From Centrapalus pauciflorus (taxonomy: Eukaryota > Streptophyta > Magnoliopsida > Asterales > Asteraceae): 64,000 nt of DNA. The notes under the pieces were generated by a model. It made no database searches. It was given only the letters and a program-made list of their open reading frames with translations, and had not been told where the DNA came from. Position 1 is the first letter of the stretch; every line of letters begins with the position of its first letter. This document shows positions 36,001 to 46,135 of the stretch, piece after piece. The position numbers were made by a program, and so were the translations under genes. Where the stretch lies: NCBI GenBank assembly GCA_020465985.1, contig JAANYP010003850.1, positions 620,001-684,000 on the forward strand, read 5' to 3'.

Positions 36001-39000
36001 GTAAATTGTAACAACTTATTGTTTTTCTTTTTCTTTTTAGGTTTTGAATCCCATTTAAAACTTACTTCCTGCACTTACTCAATGTTTATATGCTTCGATG
36101 AGTTGATAATTGATGGAATCATGATGTTTGGACATCATTTGTCATGTGTATGATATGAAATTTATACTTTATAATATGTGTTTGTTATCATTTTCTGCAG
36201 GATATATTGCGTTTTCATGCAGTTTATTGGCCTGCTATGTTGATGTCGGCTGGACTGAGCCTTCCCAATACCGTATTTGGCCATGGATTCCTGACAAAGG
36301 TATCTAATTGCTATTTGAAAGTTATAAATATATATTTGTTTATGTCCTTATTACTTATAAATATGCATGGGTTTTTGTCTGGAAAGCTGGATGGAGATAC
36401 CAAGTTGACAGTTTTGCATTATTTGAAATGACAAATTACCAAGAACAGTAATATAAAATTCAAAAATTGACACTAAAGGTAATGTAAATTTTTTTATGCC
36501 AAGAAAGATAACATAAAATTCAAATTTGACAAAAAAGAGTATTGATGACCAATTAAGAAGGTAAATTTTTAATTTTATGCTCTTTTTTTTTGTAAAAGAA
36601 TAATATTTGATTATTTTTTTTGACCTACAATTTGAATTTCATGTCGTTTCTCGTCCAAAATAGAATTTTACATTATCTTTCTCGGCAAAAAATTTTTTAC
36701 AATACCTTTATTGTCAAATTTTGTATTTTATATTACCTATTTTAGTAAATTTTCCTATTTGAAAAGCATATGAAAGCGTAGAGTTTATATAGATAAATAA
36801 TGTACCACATGCAAGCTTCATTTTTTCTTAGATTTCTGTCTGCCTCTCTTTGTTATCGTTTTGGAGATTGGAGCGCAGGAATGTGTGAAAATGCTAATCA
36901 AGACCGTACTCATGTAATGTTTCATGACTTCATGTCTCTGGATCTTATTTATTAACTTTTAATAATTGACAAACATACTTCTAAGATTTGATTTTGTTAA
37001 ATCAACATGGGTTTTAGAACACGAAACGAACACTTATGCTCATATGAATACTTTCATTTTATGCAGCAATGCTTTTTATTTGTAAAATTTTAGGATGGTA
37101 TGAAGATGGGAAAGTCGCTTGGGAATACTCTTGAACCAAATGAATTAGTACAAAAATTCGGGTCTGATGCCATCAGGTATTTTTTCCTTAGAGAGGTTGA
37201 ATTTGGGAACGATGGGGATTACTCTGAGGAGCGCTTCATCAACATTGTCAACGCACATCTTGCCAATACCATTGGTAATTTGTTAATTTTTCCTCCATAT
37301 TTGATGTAATTTTTCTTCTCAAATTGAAAATATTGCCCGTGAGTCTGATTGTTAGTCGTCCCACATGTAGGAAATCTTCTTAATCGTACTCTTGGACTTT
37401 TGAAAAAGAACTGCCAATCAACTTTGATTGCTGATTCGAGTGTCGCAGCAGAAGGAAATTCCTTCAAGGACACTGTAGAGAAGCTGGTGAGATTCCTAAC
37501 AGAAGCTTTTCAAGTTATACATAAACCTATCACTTATTACTGAGCAACTCGATCTAAAGAATCACACACTTTAGTTCATTCAGTTAACTGGATTATATAT
37601 TGGGTTTATTATGAAAAAACCAACATGTTATTACGTTTTTTGTGTTTTCGTCCCTCAATGTTAGTTTTTTTCATAAAAGTCCTCAAGTTATTTTTTCTTT
37701 TTGGTTTATTGAAAATTGAACATTAGACCCCGGTTATAATTATTGAACCGGGTTTTAAAAAACTGAAAAACCGGGTTCCATTGTCCAAATTTCTCTCCAA
37801 AAGGAAAAAAATTATCTTGAGGACTTTTATGGAAAAAAATAACATAGAGGGACGAAAACGCAAAAAACATGAAAACATGTTGGTTTATATCATAATAAAC
37901 CCTTACATATTTCTTGTGACCGAAATATTTTCTTGCCATAGGTTGAAAAGGCAAAGGTCCAATATGAAAGTCTCTTGCTATCATCGGCTTGTGAGAGTGT
38001 GCTGGAGATTGGGAATGCTGGCAATCTGTACATTGATGAACATGCTCCATGGTCTCTTTTTAAACAAGGAGGCACATCTTTTGACTCTGCTGCAAAGGTC
38101 TTGCAAGCTGCACTTTTAGACTATTACATCTATAACTCCTAATGTCAACCACATAAATCATATTTAATCTGCATGTGGGAGCTGAATTCATTGCATTGAC
38201 CTTTTAAAGTCAAATGAATTTATACTCGTTGCGTAAAAATATAACAAAATGATACGTATTGATTTACAGAATATCATAAAGTCATCATCAATATATATCA
38301 GGGCGGTTCCTATCATTTTTGGGATCCGGGGCAAAAACTTATAAACTACTCGTATTACTATATATTATTAGCCTACATATAGAATATCAAAAAAAAATTG
38401 GGCCCCAGGCCCTGGGCAGTAACCCAGTTGGCAGACCCCAATGGGCCGGCCCTGTATATATGTTTGAAGTTCTTAATCGAAAGGGTGGATTTTGTATAAT
38501 CTGTATTCTTATCTGTTTTCATGGAGCAGGACCTCGTAGTTGTATTAGAGGCAATGAGGATCATCGCGATTGCATTGTCACCTGTCGCACCAAATTTATG
38601 TCTCAGAATTTATCGTCAACTTGGCTACACAGAAGAACAGTTCAATGCTACTACTTGGGTACTCTCCTCTCTCGTCATTTGTGTTTTCGATTGCGACTAC
38701 TAGTCTATCTATACTATTAAAATAGTATCTTATTTGCCATTTGTCATCACATTAAAATGCCATGTGGCTTCTTATCACAGTGACATTTGTAAATTGTATT
38801 TTTTATAAAATATAAATATTCTATTCTTTTTAAATCCCTAAACATGTTCCTATTGTTAAGGACCTATTAAAATTACAATATCAACATTTAGAAACTATTA
38901 ATTAATTGTAATAATGACAACATACTTAAATGTTATTATGGACTATTTTTTCTTTTTAACTATCTTATACTTAAAATTAATTATAATAAAATATGTTAAA

Positions 39001-39309
39001 TATCACAAGAATAAAAAAAATTTGAATATATCAAATTTAATGTTAACTTCTAATTTTAGCTTATATAATTTTGTTGGAATAAAATATCCATTACAGTTAT
39101 CCGTCTAATACACGGGTAATAAACTAGTTTGCTTCTAATCTACTGAGATGCAGAGCGATACGAAATGGGGCGGGCTAAAGGGCGGTCAGGTGATGGCTCC
39201 ACCAAACCCCATCTTTGCTAGGATTGAAATCGTGTTGGAAGCCGAAAGCAGGGCAACCGTGGAGAAGAAAGTTTCCAAGAAGAAGGAAAAGTTGCCAAAG
39301 TACCGTTGA
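30095..39309 (+). CDS. OVA1: Methionyl-tRNA synthetase, chloroplast/mitochondrial type, 12 exons
   Basis: It charges organellar tRNA-Met with methionine. Exons: 30095-30403, 32734-32877, 32977-33126, 33236-33403, 33546-33670, 35781-35874, 36201-36299, 37094-37274, 37371-37486, 37942-38097, 38530-38658, 39154-39309; 608 aa, every junction GT-AG and in frame. A Ser-rich, basic N-terminus (residues 1 to about 60) looks like a transit peptide. The class I signatures are HMGS (86-89, the HIGH box) and KMGKS (367-371, the KMSKS loop). The anticodon-binding helical domain (WALFKQG-type region, APNLCLRIYRQLGY) follows. There is no C-terminal tRNA-binding extension, unlike the cytosolic enzyme. The Arabidopsis counterpart, OVA1, is dual-targeted; that is inferred here. 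ATG 30095 begins MAARVQHSL; the open frame upstream lacks another in-frame ATG. Introns are loaded with transposons but all splice sites look intact. Confidence 0.95.
30655..31267. mobile_element. Harbinger-like MITE(s) in MetRS intron 1
   Basis: aggggtgtttggta at 30843 is mirrored by taccaaacacccct at 31093-31106, with TAA-like flanks. A second right end taccaaacatcccc follows at about 31252, and the stretch at 30665-30840 repeats the element's interior. It looks like one copy inside or beside a damaged relative. Confidence 0.55.
33730..34055 (+). mobile_element. 327-bp Mutator-like MITE, copy 1 (MetRS intron 5)
   Basis: Inverted ends gggcaaattaccaagaaagg / cctttcttggtaattttccc. Flanks aatgattaa / catgattaa match at 8 of 9 positions (33721-33729, 34056-34064). 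Confidence 0.85.
34190..34516 (+). mobile_element. 327-bp Mutator-like MITE, copy 2 (MetRS intron 5)
   Basis: Same family and orientation as the copy at 33730, with a perfect 9-bp duplication taaatttta (34181-34189, 34517-34525). Confidence 0.9.
34561..35713. mobile_element. Fold-back element in MetRS intron 5, about 1.15 kb
   Basis: The left arm (34561 to about 34750, with aatatcatatataccc) is the inverted copy of the right arm (about 35560-35713, with gggtatatatgacatgaag). A related fragment lies upstream of the gene at 29700-29895. A clean target duplication was not found, so the borders are approximate. Confidence 0.6.
36429..36755 (+). mobile_element. 327-bp Mutator-like MITE, copy 3 (MetRS intron 7)
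   Basis: Third member of the family, same orientation, with a perfect 9-bp duplication tatttgaaa (36420-36428, 36756-36764). Its ends are more diverged (tgacaaattaccaag). Confidence 0.9.
37602..37902. mobile_element. Mutator-like MITE in MetRS intron 9, 301 bp
   Basis: gggtttattatga / tcataataaaccc are exact inverted ends. Flanking ttatatatt / ttacatatt match at 8 of 9 (37593-37601, 37903-37911). It is the same family as 60300-60590 and 22893-23190. It ends 39 bp before the exon 10 acceptor. Confidence 0.9.
38299..38454. mobile_element. Small hAT-like MITE in MetRS intron 10
   Basis: Ends cagggcggttcct / gggccggccctg are imperfect inverted repeats of the type seen at 11119-11531. It is inserted in a tatatat stretch, so the 8-bp duplication (atatatat / tatatatg) is not clean. 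Confidence 0.6.
38704..39127 (+). mobile_element. Helitron-type element in MetRS intron 11, 424 bp
   Basis: It starts TCTATCTATAC, ends aataaaCTAG followed by T, and has a small hairpin (ccgtctaatacacgg) 9-10 bp before CTAG. These match the Helitrons at 53.7-57.1 kb in end sequence. It fills 424 of the 495 bp of the intron and stops 26 bp before exon 12. Confidence 0.75.
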
Positions 39310-39480
39310 AGCCTAGACACAAACAAGTTCTTTCAAGAATCTCGTTCTAATTGGAATCATACCGATAGAAAATGCAATTTCTACACCATGTTAGAGCAAA
39401 CTTTTTACTTATAGTAGATTAGATATTGAGATAAAGAGTTTTCCGAGCTTAATTAAGATATACTAACTTGTACTTGATGC

Positions 39481-39486
39481 AATAAA
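39481..39486 (+). terminator. Poly(A) signal of MetRS
   Basis: aataaa lies 172 bp after the MetRS stop codon and 13 bp before the end of the convergent F-box coding sequence. MetRS transcripts should therefore abut or run into the F-box 3' end. Confidence 0.5.
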
Positions 39487-39499
39487 AGTTGTATCCTAG

Positions 39500-40678
39500 T
39501 TAAGTTAAAGACATCATGCTTTCTACATGTTGGTTAACGCTCGTAAGATTCATGAGAAGATTACTGTAACTGAATTCAAAATCTGTGAGCCCACAAATCT
39601 CCACCTTCTTGGCTTCGTTTTTCTTGATATCATAGAAGAACACATAGAACGGCTTAACTAAGCTTCTCTCTGCAAATATCATCTGACCGGAAAATGTCAT
39701 TCCGGCAAATTTGAATCTCCGACTATCCTTCATCTCACTATACATAGCCGGAATCTCAATCTCCACACGCTTCTTCACCCATTTCTCTTGTTCCTCGTCC
39801 ATAAATACCCACATCAGGAGTACGTTATCTTGACCATTCGTAAGACCTTGATGGTCAACTATGGCCAAACGCCCATCGTGTTCAATCAGAACAGAGTCCT
39901 CTGAATACATAATAACATCATCATGCATCTGAATGAATCGGAATTCTTCCCGATTGACATCAAACGCCACCATGACAACTTCTTCATCCAAATCTATCAA
40001 GCTCGGGAGAGCCCTGAAGTAGATCTGGCCGTTTATGCACAGACGCTCATTAAAAGGGAAATACGGCGGGCCATCGCAAATTCTCCGCCACTTGTTGCAC
40101 CCGGAACCGACGGTGAATACTCTCTGCTCCATGATCATCTGGTCTTCATGACATGTAATCCAAGTGTCGAGCACCTTGTGTGAATTGGAAACCGGATCAA
40201 ACCCAAAGGCGTTTCTCCGGTGATGTGAAGACGCCGGAGAAGGCGAAGGGGTCTCCGTCTGTGTCCATGGAAGCTTAACGAATTTACGAGTAGAAGGATT
40301 GCAGACACACATAGCTCCTAGGTTGAAGCAGATAAGGCCATTGAGGGACTGCGAAACAAACGGGTTGGAGAAGCCGGGTATGGTGAGGATGCGAGTGGGG
40401 TTCCCGGATCGAGTTTGGTTTGGCGGGATTGTGACGGAGAGGATGGCGCGTTCGGAGTTGAAGCGGTTGATGAAGGTGAGGATGAGGGTAACGGTGGTGG
40501 CGGCGGCGGAGCGGGAGAAATGGGATTTAGAGAAAGATGGATGGATGATGGTGGAGTTCCATCGGGTAGAGACGGAGCGGAATCGGGTCAATTCTTTGAC
40601 GGGGAGTCGCGTGAGGATCTCGGATACCAGATCGTGTGGAACAGATTCGGATCGGGTGTTCTCGTCTTCTTCATCCAT
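39500..40678 (-). CDS. F-box protein with F-box-associated domain, 392 aa, single exon
   Basis: Probable substrate receptor of an SCF (SKP1-CUL1-F-box) ubiquitin ligase. The N-terminal F-box is clear at about residues 13-55 (VPHDLVSEILTRLPVKELTR then FRSVSTRWNSTI), the SKP1-binding helix bundle. The rest resembles the plant F-box-associated interaction domain (beta-rich, with NGLICFNLGAMCVCNPSTRK and INGQIYFRAL), which would recognise the target. ATG 40678 (MDEEDENTRSE) is chosen; the open frame continues upstream only through a TTG at 40744 and overlaps a TATA-like tattaata at 40733-40740. Intronless and converging on MetRS, with stops about 190 bp apart. The substrate cannot be predicted; the family is very large and fast-evolving. 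Confidence 0.93.
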   Translation of the reverse strand: MDEEDENTRSESVPHDLVSEILTRLPVKELTRFRSVSTRWNSTIIHPSFSKSHFSRSAAATTVTLILTFINRFNSERAILSVTIPPNQTRSGNPTRILTIPGFSNPFVSQSLNGLICFNLGAMCVCNPSTRKFVKLPWTQTETPSPSPASSHHRRNAFGFDPVSNSHKVLDTWITCHEDQMIMEQRVFTVGSGCNKWRRICDGPPYFPFNERLCINGQIYFRALPSLIDLDEEVVMVAFDVNREEFRFIQMHDDVIMYSEDSVLIEHDGRLAIVDHQGLTNGQDNVLLMWVFMDEEQEKWVKKRVEIEIPAMYSEMKDSRRFKFAGMTFSGQMIFAERSLVKPFYVFFYDIKKNEAKKVEICGLTDFEFSYSNLLMNLTSVNQHVESMMSLT

Positions 40679-40744
40679 TAAAATTTTTATTATTGTCCTG
40701 TTTGGTATCCAGTGTAAGAGGGTGGAGTGTAGTATTAATAGCAA

Positions 40745-41699
40745 GTGGGACTGACGTACGGGACCATCTTGGTCAAGTTTGACTTGTCAACCGCATCCAT
40801 TCTCTCCAATCCATGACTATATTCCATGAAACTAATGTTGGTGCCTTTTAATGTGTCAGGACATCGTTTGGTTGTATTTCTTGCTCCTAGCAACTTGCTA
40901 GATGTCAAGCCGTATTTTGGTTTAATATTAATTGCTGCAGTTCAAAAAAAAAATTCCATGAAACTAACTCTTCCGACAAGTTTTTCAAGATTGAAAGTTC
41001 GAATCTTATCATAAACAAATATATAAATTTAGGAATAGATTTAGATTGGTGTATAAATTTTACTGTAAAAAAAGTTGAAACCTTGAAACTGCAAGTTAAA
41101 GCTTTTAAGTTGTTACTTTTTATGAAGGAAATCTTTTTACGTTGTAAACGTATTTAAATAAAAATAATTGTTAAAATAGTTCTTAATGTTTAATCATATA
41201 AAATAACATTAAGATTAATTAGAATTTATAGTTTATAATATTAGAATGTTAAAATTAATTTTGTTAACTAGAAGTTCAAGCTTATTCTAGGATTGTGAAA
41301 GAGCTTTTATTTTGAAATCAAAAGTCCAAGTTTCATCATTTAAACAAATATTTTGAACTTGAGCTTTTAAATAATAAAAGTTAAGGGGGTGTTAGCCAAT
41401 TTCTGTATTTTGTTCGTCTATTTCAGTAAAAATTTAAAATTTCAAGATCTTTTAAATCTTATCCTTCCTTGTTATTTAAAATTTCAATAAGGATTTTAAA
41501 CTTCTAGAAGTTCATTGTCAAACATTACTCATATCTCACATGAATTAATACACGATATTGTTATTCATACATCATTTTTTTTACTAAAACTCATCCTCAT
41601 TATATTTATTATATCAATTATTTTTGGAAGCAATCATATTTTTAAAAAATCATTGAAATATTGAAAAAAAAATCAGATTATGGGATATACGTAATACGT
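40745..41699. other. Intergenic upstream of the F-box gene
   Basis: Contains the F-box promoter. No gene seen. A possible MITE end (ttaagggggtgttagcc) lies near 41381-41400. Confidence 0.4.
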
Positions 41700-41707
41700 A
41701 TCACATC

Positions 41708-41936
41708 CCTGGGTGGCAAATTGAGCCTATTCAAGCAAATGGGTCAAACGGGTTGACGACCAAAAGTCATAAATTTTACATAATTTTGGAATTTTTTTCA
41801 AAGAACAAATTTTTTAATACATCATTTTATTAATTTTCATTTTTTTTAAAAAATTATGTTCTATATTAGTTTTTAACAATTGGTCCATTTAATTCTTCGA
41901 CCCGTTTGACCCGTTGGGTCAAGATTGCCACCCTTA
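41708..41936. mobile_element. hAT-type MITE, 229 bp
   Basis: Inverted ends cctgggtggcaa / ttgccaccctta are flanked by a perfect 8-bp duplication atcacatc (41700-41707, 41937-41944). Inner motifs gggtcaaacgggttgac / acccgtttgacccg are also inverted. Confidence 0.85.
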
Positions 41937-41944
41937 ATCACATC

Positions 41945-43756
41945 ATAAGAAACATGTATGTTTTAAAATTCCTTATGTGCACCATATGTATAGGAGCAGC
42001 AGAGAGTCAAATGCAAAGATAGATGTGACGTTTGGTTCGTGAAATGGAATTCGACGGAATTGTAATTTAAATTTAGTTTATTTATAGTTTTGATAACTAA
42101 GATAAATGCTATATTTTATGTATTTTCCATCAAATTTCTTTGTTTAAAGGAATCTAACATTCCTCTCAATACATACATGAATTAAATTCCAACCCACAAA
42201 TGAATTGGATTCCAACTTACAACCCTAACCAATATTAAAAACCATCTTCTATTCTCACTATCAACCATATTAATAACTAAAATTCAAATTGCAATTCCTT
42301 CAAATTATAAGTACAATATACAACTCTTGACGAGTTTTAATAACTAAAATTCAAATAGCTATCCTTTCTAGAAGATATCGGAATAAAAATCAACCATATG
42401 ATGAGAGATGTGACAGTCAGAGTGATGAAGTATCCATCATTCTAAAATCTTCTTTTTGCTCACATCAGTTTTTTTCTCTCCAACAATTAAATCTTTCTAA
42501 TTTGAAAATATTTATATTTCTTTTGCAATACTCATATGTTATTAAAATGTAGAGAGAGATAAAGAGGGAGTTGTTGCGGATCATTATTAGCCGGGGGAGG
42601 GGGGGTGTCCCCGTCGGGGTGGAGCATACGTGGCAATCCTGAGCAAAATCGGTAACCACTAGCTCCGTTTACTCTCATAAGTCATAAAAGTATAGACATG
42701 CTTTGTGGGATGTGTAATAATGTATCTATTGTGGAAATTTTGTTTGTGACTTTATCCGGTTGGACTCGTTGGATGGTGATTTTCCATACAATTGTGGCTA
42801 AAGTCATATTTATGAACAAATATCTATCATTTCTTTTCAAACTTTGCAGTAAACTATTATCCAACATAAAAAATAATATTATTTAGGATTAAGTACATAT
42901 TACTCAACGTAAAAAAATATTAAACTGATTTTTCTATACATTTAGTCATCAAATTATTTTTAATACGCATACGACCACTAAAATTACACATATTTAGCCA
43001 CTAGACTATATCATATCTATACACGTTTAACCATTAATTCTTTAATTATTTTTCTAAAAATATAACGATCAACTAAATTTAATGGCTACACATGTACGTA
43101 TAATAGTATAGTGGTTAAATAGGGCAAATCATAGTTGGCTTGTCAAACATGTGCATAATCCCATTGTTAATCCATAATACTTTTCACTTCTAGATATTTT
43201 ATCTTAATGCATCCCTTTTATATCCATCAAATCGTTGTATTAATCTATCTTAATGAGTTAAGTCAAAAAAATCATTAAAGTATATTTAAAAAACACATCA
43301 CCAGGCAGGGATGCTTATAGAATAGAAATTCCTTTTTCATATTTTTGGGGTATTAGGGAACTTCATCTTAATCACTCTTCATTTCCTATTATTGAAATTC
43401 TTGATTCCACAAGACAACATTCAATGAAGATGAAATCTGAAATAGAAGACAGAAGCATACGTTGAAATAAAGATCAATGAGTGCTTATCATAATTCAATA
43501 TCAAAGTAGGATTCGTAACTCGTAAGCATCTGACTGATGTGCTCTCTGAATCCAAAACGTTTGAATTATTTCAAAATAAAAAATAGGAAAATTTTCAGAC
43601 AAAGACAAGTTGAAAAATACATGACTCTCACGAATGTACCATGAAAATCAACGAAAAGAATCGTGTAAATCAAAAGTATTATAATTTTGTACGGTGTCTA
43701 CTACTTTAAAGACGAATAGTCATCCCGTCATTTAATCTTTTCTACTCAATCAATGA
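41945..43756. other. Intergenic, no gene seen
   Basis: AT-rich. 42010-42060 looks like one end of a Harbinger-type MITE (gacgtttggttcgtgaaatg). A GC-rich patch at 42590-42640 is unexplained. Confidence 0.4.
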
Positions 43757-43761
43757 GAAGA

Positions 43762-44314
43762 TGTTAAAAAGAATATCAAAAGTAACTCTTGCAAGTTAAT
43801 TGTTTGGGCTTTAATTAGTTGGGTTTTTAAATGGTTGGGCTCTTTATTTTCTCATCACATGTGAGCCCAGGTGTGTGCACAGGTTCTAATAAATTTCCAG
43901 GTTTATTGCCTACGTTTATATATATGTGCAGGTGATAATCTTTATAGCAATTTCAGTCTTTTGGGGTTTCTTTGGAGTTCGACTGTTCGCTTACTCTTCA
44001 TTATGAGTTAGGGTTGATTTCTGGTTCTCCCAAGAAGGGGTTCAATGTGCGAACATCCGTTCGCTTCTGGTTCTAGTTCATCTCATTTTGGTTCTCTCAA
44101 GTGATATTCATCTTCTGCTGCTTCGTCTTCCTCCTGTACAAACCCTAATTCTTGTTTTGTTAAATCTTGAGTGAGAGCTTCATCTGTCGATGAAGACTCT
44201 GAGTGTTATTGTAGTGAGCTTTGTTGTGTAAGTAATAGGGTGGCTTTAAAGCCGGTTTGTGTTAGGGTTTGTGATTAATGAAAGTTTCTTTTGAAAGTTC
44301 TTGGTGTTTCTTCA
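43762..44314 (+). repeat. 5' LTR
   Basis: Direct repeat of 48525-49077. Differences are C/T in tgcctacgttt (near 43913) and C/T in gaaagttcttgg (near 44300). Confidence 0.95.
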
Positions 44315-44330
44315 TGGCATCACAGCCAGG
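44315..44330 (+). other. Primer-binding site
   Basis: tggcatcacagccagg immediately follows the LTR and resembles the initiator-tRNA-Met complement tggtatcagagccagg used by copia elements. Confidence 0.75.
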
Positions 44331-44413
44331 TTCGTTGTCGATTAGGGTTTCGTCGATTGGTTCTGGTGTGGGTAGATGAGTCTGTGTTGGTTCTGGCTGT
44401 CGAGTTCTCGTAT

Positions 44414-44548
44414 GAAAACAAAAAATGCACTGGCAGGTCTCTTGGGTTTGTTCGGGTCCTTAGCGACCTTTCCCTTGGTCGCAGCTTTCTTTACATTCAG
44501 CTTGCTATCGGCTTTTTTGGTATCGCCCTTTGATTTACCCCCTTTCAT
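44414..44548 (-). pseudogene. Captured HMGB gene fragment (antisense in the retroelement)
   Basis: The minus strand starts MKGGKSKGDTKKADSKL and reaches AKDPNKPKRPASAFFVF, the N-terminal basic tail and first helix start of plant HMGB chromatin proteins (HMG-box DNA-bending proteins). Similarity stops after about residue 45 and only about 80 of the expected HMG-box residues' beginning is present, so no functional box remains. A plausible 5'UTR continues beyond the ATG. It lies just inside the primer-binding site, opposite to element transcription. Captured host sequence is the simplest explanation. Confidence 0.8.
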
Positions 44549-45849
44549 CGTCAGATCCTAGCGAATCGAGAGTTTTAGGGTTAGGGTTTGTTGGTATGAG
44601 GTGAGGTCTTCGATTGGTTCTTTTTTTTGGTTGGCGATTCGTTTGCGTACTCGCCGTTTGGATTTTGTCTCGAAACTCTTGTCTGGTTCAGTTCCGCTGG
44701 AATATCGATGATATCAAGCGCCGTGTTAGGAGTTCTCTACTGTTTTTTTTTTGGTTTCATCTCAAAACCCAAATTTGTTGGTGATAACTCTTCCGCTGCA
44801 AGTTTATTTTGGGTGTACCGTCAAAAACCCTAAATCATTGTTGAATGTTCTTCAACCCCTAAATCGCTGGCTGAATATCCATTCGCTTCAAGAGTTCAAG
44901 GTTATTGGTTATTGTGTGGATAAACACTGTAAGTCCTCTTACCTATCTTGTGTGTAGCAAGTTCCTGCTGTGGGAGTTTCTGTTCGAAACAGGAATCAAC
45001 TGCCCTCACATGTCACACTTGGCCTATATACAAGAATCTTTTCATTCTTGGTTAAAATTGTTCCTGTTTATTGTGGATCTCAGCTCTTGACTTGACCGGA
45101 TTTCTTGAAAGTCCTGGACCTGTCTTTAAGGAGTTGCCTTCTTCCTTTATGGTCGATATGCTATCTGCTAACTTGTTATGTATCTCTTAACTGTCTATTG
45201 AGCTTCTATTCTGTTCAACTTTTCTAGTTATTTGTTTTTTGAATGAAGACTTTGGGTTAGTTTCTTTTCTGAAATGGATAATCAAGAAGATACCTTGATT
45301 AGAAAGCTTGGTTTGGTCTGAAGTCTTGATTGGTTGTTGTCATTGATTCTTTTTCAATGGTTGTTGAATTACATGTTGTGGGAAAGTCAATTGGCTTGAC
45401 CAGACGTTTGAACGTTTTGGAATCCTGCCTTTACGTTGGCTATCTCCAGGTATTGTGTTGTGTGTGAGTTGAATATATGATCTTGGTTTGTTAGTGTGGG
45501 CTTTGATACGTGTTAACTGGTATTGTGTTGGTTGTATGCAAGGCGCTGATAATTTGTCTTCTTTGGTTGATATGGAGAGTCAACATTTGGTTCTTTATTC
45601 TAAAACTCAGCCACGATCTGTCAATAATTGGGTACCCGCCCACTTGCAAATTGCAAAAGGAAAAGTAACAATAGTTGAGGTTCTCAAAATATTGCTTAAA
45701 GAAAATGGTGGTTCTGATTCTGTCGGAACTTATGGTTCTTTACTTAAAGAGAAATTTTCAAAGTTGATGAGGTCATTAGAGAAATAACTACAATTGTTGC
45801 GTCTCTGATTAATTTTTTTATAACTCAAATGTTCTTTCTAATATGAGCT

Positions 45850-46135
45850 CTAATAATGGGTTTGTGTTTGGTTCAGACTTGGGGTCTAGTAATTCTAGTA
45901 AAGGTTGGAATGTTGATTCTGGTGCAAATCAACAAATAATGTGGTTGATGTTTCCAGTTTAAATTTAACTGCGTCTCATCCAAATTGTACTGTTATTAAA
46001 GTGGTTAAAATCGGTGATTTAAAATTAACTGATAAAGTTACATTGTTTACTGTGTTACCCGTACCCGACTATTATGTATATGTTATGCTTGATCCAAGGT
46101 TTGTGAAATGTGTTTTTGTTGAATTATCTAAATAA
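45850..46135 (+). pseudogene. Copia-type protease region remnant
   Basis: GWNVDSGANQ at 45903-45932 is the aspartic protease motif of plant Ty1-copia polyproteins. After a one-frame shift, 45941-46135 reads VDVSSLNLTASHPN then DLKLTDKVTLF, the pre-integrase region. The frame then closes; no polymerase follows. Confidence 0.75.

Noticed and set aside
36207..36431. ORF extending past MetRS exon 7 into the intron
   Set aside because: Only 36201-36299 is coding; the rest is intron read-through before the MITE, and the splice donor after ACAAAG is clear.
30095..39309. Cytosolic rather than organellar MetRS
   Set aside because: The protein has a Ser-rich transit-like N-terminus, is 608 aa and lacks the C-terminal tRNA-binding domain of the larger cytosolic plant enzyme.
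40299..40754. Plus-strand ORF of 151 codons opposite the F-box gene
   Set aside because: Arises from the GC-rich antisense of the F-box coding region; Arg/Gly/Glu-rich low-complexity translation with no domain.
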